Shown: piece after piece, positions 24,445 to 26,715 of the stretch | How positions within the stretch are numbered: the stretch's first letter is position 1 | Layout of the letters: the number at the start of each line of letters is the position of its first letter | DNA from: CAYGZC01 sp964354225 | Lineage (GTDB): Bacteria > Bacteroidota > Ignavibacteria > UBA10030 > SZUA-254 | DNA length: 26,715 nt | NCBI GenBank assembly: GCA_964354225.1 | Contig: CAYGZC010000277.1 | Location: 1-26,715, forward strand | Reading direction: 5' to 3' | Program-made: the position numbers and the translations under genes | Notes under the pieces: generated by a model | Told to the model about the DNA's origin: nothing | Database searches by the model: none | The model's input: the letters and a program-made list of their open reading frames with translations, nothing else

Positions 24445-26316
24445 TTACTCTTCTAAAAAATAATCTTTAATTTTTGCTGCCAGGCTCTCTCCAACTACTT
24501 CATTTAGCTGGTCAATCGTTGCGAATTTTACACCTTGAACAGATCCGAAAGTTTCCAGCAGCTCTTTTGCTCGTTTCTTCCCAACACCTTTTATCAGATC
24601 AAGTTCAGTTTGCAATGTCCTTTTTTCCCTCAACGTGCGGTGATAGGCAATTGCGAACCGATGGGCTTCATTTCTTATGCGCTGCAATAATCGCAAGCCC
24701 GATGATGTTTTTGGAATAATTAATGGATCTGAAGACCCTGATATAAATATTTCATCAAGACGTTTTGCAATTCCGATTACAGGGATTGGGTTGATTGATG
24801 AATTAAGGTTTCTAGGTTCGGTCTTGGCAGCCCTGTGTCCCTGATGTTCCAATACTTCAATGGCACTTGAGAGTTGTCCTTTGCCTCCATCTATAACTAC
24901 GAGATCAGGATATTCACCCTGTCCTTCTCGAATACCGCGATATCTACGCTCAACAACTTCTCTGATGCTTGCAAAATCATCTGAGCCCTGAACTGACTTG
25001 ATTTTATATTTACGGTACTCAGTTTTTTTTGGTTTACCATCCTTAAAAACAACCATTGCACCAACGCTATCCGTACCTTGGATATTCGAAATATCAAAGC
25101 ATTCAATGTGTCTCGGTGGCTTCGAGAGACGTAAATCTCGCTGGAGTGCAAAAACAGAATGAGGGATATATTCTTTTCTTTTTTCTTTTTGGAGTTTTAA
25201 TTCACCAAGAAGGAGTTGAGCATTTTTTTTGCACATCGACATTAACTTTGCCTTCTCACCGATTTTTGGAACTACGATCTGAATTCTCTCTCCGCTTTTC
25301 TGTGTCAACCATTGTTGAATTATTATTACGTTATCAAGATCTGCCGGTATAAATATCTCTCTTGGATAATCGTCCGCATCAAGGTAATATCGCTCAATGA
25401 ATTGCTCGATTACCTCCTGTTCATCCTTATCTTCGACGCCGCTCATATACACATGCTTCCGTCCAGTCATCTTGCCATCCCGAACGTTGAACACCACACC
25501 ACATGCATCGTTCCCTTCGATTGCCAAAGCATGAATATCTCTATCGATCATATCCGTATCAACAACTTTCTGACGCTCACTGTAAACAGTTAGTTGTTTC
25601 ATTCTATCCCGCAGCTCAGCAGCTTCTTCAAAACGAAATTCATCGGATGCGTTTAGCATTTTATTTTTTAAATCCAACATCAAACTGGACGTCTTCCCTT
25701 TTAAGAGTTGTGCAATTTCTCTAATCATCTCAGTATATATTTCTTGCGACACGAGACCTTCGCAAGGTCCTCCACATTTTTTAATATGATAATCCAGACA
25801 GACTTTTATTTTTCGCTTTCGGATAGAATCATCGTTAATAAAATAATTACAGCTACGAATCTTAAAAATATCACGAATCATTTTCAATGATGCTCGCATA
25901 CTTTTAACATCGGTGTACGGTCCATAATATCGCGAACCATCTTGTAAAATCCTCCGTGTTATAAAAACCCTCGGGAATGGCTCATTCGTAATTACTATGT
26001 AAGGATAACTTTTATCATCTTTCAGATCGATATTGTAATGCGGTTTGAGCTTCTTGATAAGCGTTGCCTCCAAGATTAGCGCCTCAACTTCCGAGTCTGT
26101 GACGATTATCTCGACATCAGCAATCTTTGCAACCATAGCATCCAAGCGAGGAGAGCGAATGTTGTGCTTGTTGAAATACTGCCTAACTCGATTGCGAAGA
26201 TTGATGGCTTTCCCAACATACAAAACATCACTCTCAGAATTTTTAAATTTATACACTCCGGGTTTTGACGGCAGAGTCTCTAATTTTTGTATTAGTATGG
26301 AATTCTCTCTAGTAAT
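24445..26316 (-). CDS. uvrC: Excinuclease ABC subunit C
   Basis: The dual-incision nuclease of UvrABC nucleotide excision repair. The domain order is complete: GIY-YIG 3'-incision domain (PGVYKF, LYVGKAINLRNRVRQYF), the Cys-containing linker (CLDYHIKKCGGPCEG), a UVR motif that binds UvrB (RFEEAAELRDRMKQL), an RNase H-like 5'-incision domain (HIECFDISNIQGTDSVGAMV, DLVVIDGGKGQL) and C-terminal helix-hairpin-helix repeats (LIKGVGKKRAKELLETFGS). A GTG at 26256 would begin inside the conserved LPSKPGVYKF motif and lose its first half. The frame stays open upstream to a TAA at 26326-26328 and encodes IQKLETLPSKPGVYKF without any ATG, GTG or TTG. AAGG lies seven bases before an ATT at 26316, the likely start (623 residues); a CTG at 26322 is the alternative. 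Confidence 0.93.
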   Translation of the reverse strand: MTRENSILIQKLETLPSKPGVYKFKNSESDVLYVGKAINLRNRVRQYFNKHNIRSPRLDAMVAKIADVEIIVTDSEVEALILEATLIKKLKPHYNIDLKDDKSYPYIVITNEPFPRVFITRRILQDGSRYYGPYTDVKSMRASLKMIRDIFKIRSCNYFINDDSIRKRKIKVCLDYHIKKCGGPCEGLVSQEIYTEMIREIAQLLKGKTSSLMLDLKNKMLNASDEFRFEEAAELRDRMKQLTVYSERQKVVDTDMIDRDIHALAIEGNDACGVVFNVRDGKMTGRKHVYMSGVEDKDEQEVIEQFIERYYLDADDYPREIFIPADLDNVIIIQQWLTQKSGERIQIVVPKIGEKAKLMSMCKKNAQLLLGELKLQKEKRKEYIPHSVFALQRDLRLSKPPRHIECFDISNIQGTDSVGAMVVFKDGKPKKTEYRKYKIKSVQGSDDFASIREVVERRYRGIREGQGEYPDLVVIDGGKGQLSSAIEVLEHQGHRAAKTEPRNLNSSINPIPVIGIAKRLDEIFISGSSDPLIIPKTSSGLRLLQRIRNEAHRFAIAYHRTLREKRTLQTELDLIKGVGKKRAKELLETFGSVQGVKFATIDQLNEVVGESLAAKIKDYFLEE

Positions 26317-26406
26317 GGTCAGACCTTAATACTGTTCTTATAACAAGAAAGATGGTTTAAATTGATAATATATCAACAGTTGAACATTATATATTTGATT
26401 TGATGA

Positions 26407-26715
26407 TCAAAAAAAGAAGCGTGTTCTATGTAATTGTAACATCGTTGCTAAATCTTTTCCATTCGCTATCAGAATACCGAACAAAACCATTCCGCCGCCA
26501 ACATAGATATGGGATGATAGTGTCTCTTGCAGCCACAACGCTCCTAATATTACAGCAAGAACTGGAGTAACAAAAGAAACAAGTGAAAGATAAACAACCT
26601 CTACCCTTTTTAATAACCAGTAGTACACAACAAATGTAATCACAGTTCCGAAAGTTCCTAAATAAAGAATTGAGCCGATTCCTTTTGTATCAAAGCGAAG
26701 TAAGGAAAAATCTTC
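26407..26715 (-). CDS. EamA/DMT-family transporter, C-terminal part (cut by window edge)
   Basis: The frame is open from the window's right edge to the stop at 26407, 102 residues. It holds the last three or so TM helices of a drug/metabolite transporter: GSILYLGTFGTVITFVVYYW, VVYLSLVSFVTPVLAVILGALWL with the conserved P, and the final helix after the ETLSS turn (IYVGGGMVLFGILIANGKD). PVLAVILGALWLQE-type segments are the hallmark of the second EamA repeat. The substrate is unknown. The N-terminal seven or so helices should lie beyond 26715. A GTG at 26643 is internal and not a true start. Confidence 0.88.
   Translation of the reverse strand, partial: EDFSLLRFDTKGIGSILYLGTFGTVITFVVYYWLLKRVEVVYLSLVSFVTPVLAVILGALWLQETLSSHIYVGGGMVLFGILIANGKDLATMLQLHRTRFFF

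Noticed and set aside
1..26715. CRISPR array, insertion sequence or other regular repeat
   Set aside because: No spaced direct repeats, transposase gene or inverted terminal repeats were seen by eye on either strand.

Overview
The window comes from a low-GC bacterium of the Bacteroidota/Chlorobiota/Ignavibacteriota (FCB) group, most likely an Ignavibacteria-like lineage. The grounds are a type IX secretion (Por) C-terminal sorting tail at the left edge, a DUF4783-like protein, tRNA genes without an encoded CCA, and the general protein style. The placement is inference from sequence style; no search was run. Every gene except one (a Tat-type aminotransferase at 336-1670) reads on the minus strand.

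Layout, left to right. (1) 1-335: debris of a T9SS-sorted protein (C-terminal tail only). (2) 336-1670: exported class-V aminotransferase, plus strand. (3) 7452 down to 1772: a complete tripartite RND efflux operon (TolC-like, lipoprotein adaptor, permease). (4) 9184 down to 7696: a small accessory block with a 36-residue basic peptide, a nucleoside 2-deoxyribosyltransferase-like protein with an unrecognised C-terminal domain, and a 61-residue conserved-looking protein. It lies just past tRNA-Phe (9508-9580). (5) 10751-9606: an orphan DNA methyltransferase with a DUF1016-like N-terminus. (6) 12895-10878: an enoyl-reductase-like SDR followed by an acyl-CoA dehydrogenase. (7) glmS. (8) 20057-14902: DUF4783-like protein, a 1305-residue sensor histidine kinase and PgeF, packed with gaps under 10 nt, preceded by a fibronectin-III lipoprotein. 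(9) 24056-21142: tRNA-Val, then a PyrR-type RNA attenuator, then pyrR-pyrB-pyrC. (10) a putative small RNA at 24217-24300, then uvrC, whose real start seems to be a non-ATG codon. (11) the C-terminal end of an EamA/DMT transporter cut by the window edge.

The best-supported regulatory system is the pyr leader. A hairpin with a CNGNGA hexaloop, a mutually exclusive antiterminator and a U-tract terminator lie in order before pyrR, which matches PyrR attenuation as known in Bacillus. The least explained items are the deoxyribosyltransferase-like protein with its 36-residue leader gene, the independent hairpin RNA with a CCCUCCC loop, and the methyltransferase whose motif IV reads DPPS. No CRISPR array, intact insertion sequence or rRNA gene was seen.
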